From Bacteroidales bacterium UBA1192 (lineage in GTDB: Bacteria; Bacteroidota; Bacteroidia; Bacteroidales; Bacteroidaceae): a stretch of 7,001 nucleotides of DNA. Every line of letters starts with the position of its first letter. Positions within the stretch are counted from its first letter, which is position 1. This document shows positions 6,237 through 7,001 of the stretch, piece after piece. The notes beneath the pieces were generated by a model. The model was not told the origin of the DNA. It ran no database searches and saw only the letters and a list, made by a program, of their open reading frames with translations. The translations under genes and the position numbers were made by a program. Where the stretch lies: contig DBYG01000055.1 of NCBI GenBank assembly GCA_002310175.1, forward strand, positions 23,324-30,324. The letters run 5' to 3'.

Positions 6237-7001
6237 TCAGAAATCCGCATCCAGCACATACGGCGTGCCGGAAGCTGTTATTCCTGCGCCCGTCACGGTG
6301 AAGTTGGTGCTGTATGAGTTGTTGTAGAACTCCACGTGGGCATTACCCTCCTCATCCGTTATCACGTTGGGGTTCCAGTACAGCGTGCGCCGGTAGTCCA
6401 CATCGCCCTCAATGGGCCCTTCCGGGTACTGCGGGCTGTAGAACTCGGCCCTCTGCGGAGTGAATCCCTGCATGGTCGTTATGCGCTGTCCCAGGTTGCG
6501 CTTGGCGCTCTCGCTCATCAGCTCGTGGTCCTCCTTCACCTGAACGTCTATGAGATAGTATTTGCTCTCCCTTAACCCTGACTGACCGCCGTTCATGGCC
6601 GACAAGGCGGGAGTGACGTTGTTCGTCCTGATCTGGTTCATGTACAGCGGCACGCTCTCCCTTATCTCCGTCAGGGTGGCAGGCTCGTCGAACACGAGTA
6701 TCCCCTCTATGTCACGGGTGTCGAGGTCCCAGGGCTGCACGTACTCGCCGCTGTACAGATAACGCTCCTTGTTGTGCACGTACCAGAACACGGGCACGCC
6801 GTCCAGGAAGAACTCCCCTATGAGCGGCATCTCCTCCGCGGCAAGGCGGCCGCTGCCCCACACGTCGTCCCTGCGTACCACAAGCTCGTCATCGTTGACG
6901 TCCGTTCCGGGCTGCTGTAACTCGTTCTCAACAGTATAGCCTTTATTTGCGTCCAGCTTAAGGTAAGGCCCTGCCGTCCTGGCCCTCACCGGGTCGTATG
7001 A
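6237..7001 (-). CDS. C-terminal part of a third MG2/plug-like envelope protein (paralogue 3, cut by window edge)
   Basis: Only the last 254 or so residues are visible. The reading frame stays open through 7001, reading SYDPVRARTAG before the first in-frame GTG (6989), and the homologues continue for more than 600 residues N-terminally, so that GTG is internal and the real start lies beyond the window. The visible part covers the end of the plug-like segment, with FFLDGVPVFWYVHN and DIEGILVFDEPA, then ESVPLYMN, then the C-terminal domain with YWNPNVITDEEGNA and FYNNSYSTNF, ending in DADF. The last 72 residues are identical to those of the gene at 371-3091. The stop codon lies 20 bp before the start of the gene at 3541-6216, and unlike the other two it has no 11-bp repeat element after it. 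This supports an operon of at least these two genes. Confidence 0.93.
   Translation of the reverse strand, partial: SYDPVRARTAGPYLKLDANKGYTVENELQQPGTDVNDDELVVRRDDVWGSGRLAAEEMPLIGEFFLDGVPVFWYVHNKERYLYSGEYVQPWDLDTRDIEGILVFDEPATLTEIRESVPLYMNQIRTNNVTPALSAMNGGQSGLRESKYYLIDVQVKEDHELMSESAKRNLGQRITTMQGFTPQRAEFYSPQYPEGPIEGDVDYRRTLYWNPNVITDEEGNAHVEFYNNSYSTNFTVTGAGITASGTPYVLDADF

Noticed and set aside
6987..6989. GTG at 6989 as the start codon of paralogue 3
   Set aside because: The frame remains open to the window edge and homologous proteins extend more than 600 residues further N-terminally. It also would give a protein without a signal peptide.

Overview
The window looks like chromosomal DNA of a gut-type Bacteroidales bacterium (Bacteroides, Phocaeicola or Parabacteroides are the best guesses). 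The reasons are a tRNA-Glu gene without an encoded CCA, candidate promoter boxes of the Bacteroidetes type TAnnTTTG, no recognisable Shine-Dalgarno sequences before the genes, and large envelope proteins of a kind known almost only from Bacteroidetes. The genus cannot be fixed from this sequence.

Layout. A tRNA-Glu(CTC) gene on the plus strand (43-114) ends in a strong hairpin terminator (119-146). Everything after that lies on the minus strand: three paralogous genes, read in the order right to left. The rightmost (6237-7001) is cut by the window edge and only its C-terminal 254 or so residues are visible. After a 20-bp gap comes the second (3541-6216, 891 aa), probably in the same transcript. 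After a 449-bp AT-rich spacer comes the third (371-3091, 906 aa), which probably has its own promoter. The two complete proteins share one plan: signal peptide, N-terminal macroglobulin (MG2-like) strand domains, a second MG-like segment, a carboxypeptidase-regulatory-like beta-sandwich, a degenerate TonB-plug-like domain, and a very conserved C-terminal domain ending in Phe. There is no outer-membrane beta-barrel, so these are probably secreted or periplasmic/surface scaffold proteins rather than transporters. Their substrate or partner is not evident.

The most unusual feature is non-coding. Directly downstream of the stop codons of the two complete genes sits the same composite element: a conserved 24-bp left end, a central 11-bp tandem repeat array, and a conserved 49-bp right end reaching the stop codon without a gap. 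The repeat sequences differ almost completely between the two copies, yet the distance between the conserved ends differs by exactly 33 bp, three repeat units. The 3' ends of the genes are also mosaic. The third and first genes in transcription order from the left edge (371-3091 and 6237-7001) share a 219-nt block with only two silent differences that stops at the stop codon, while 371-3091 and 3541-6216 share homology that runs on past the stop codon. This points to recombination or gene conversion focused on the C-terminal ends, possibly linked to the repeat element.
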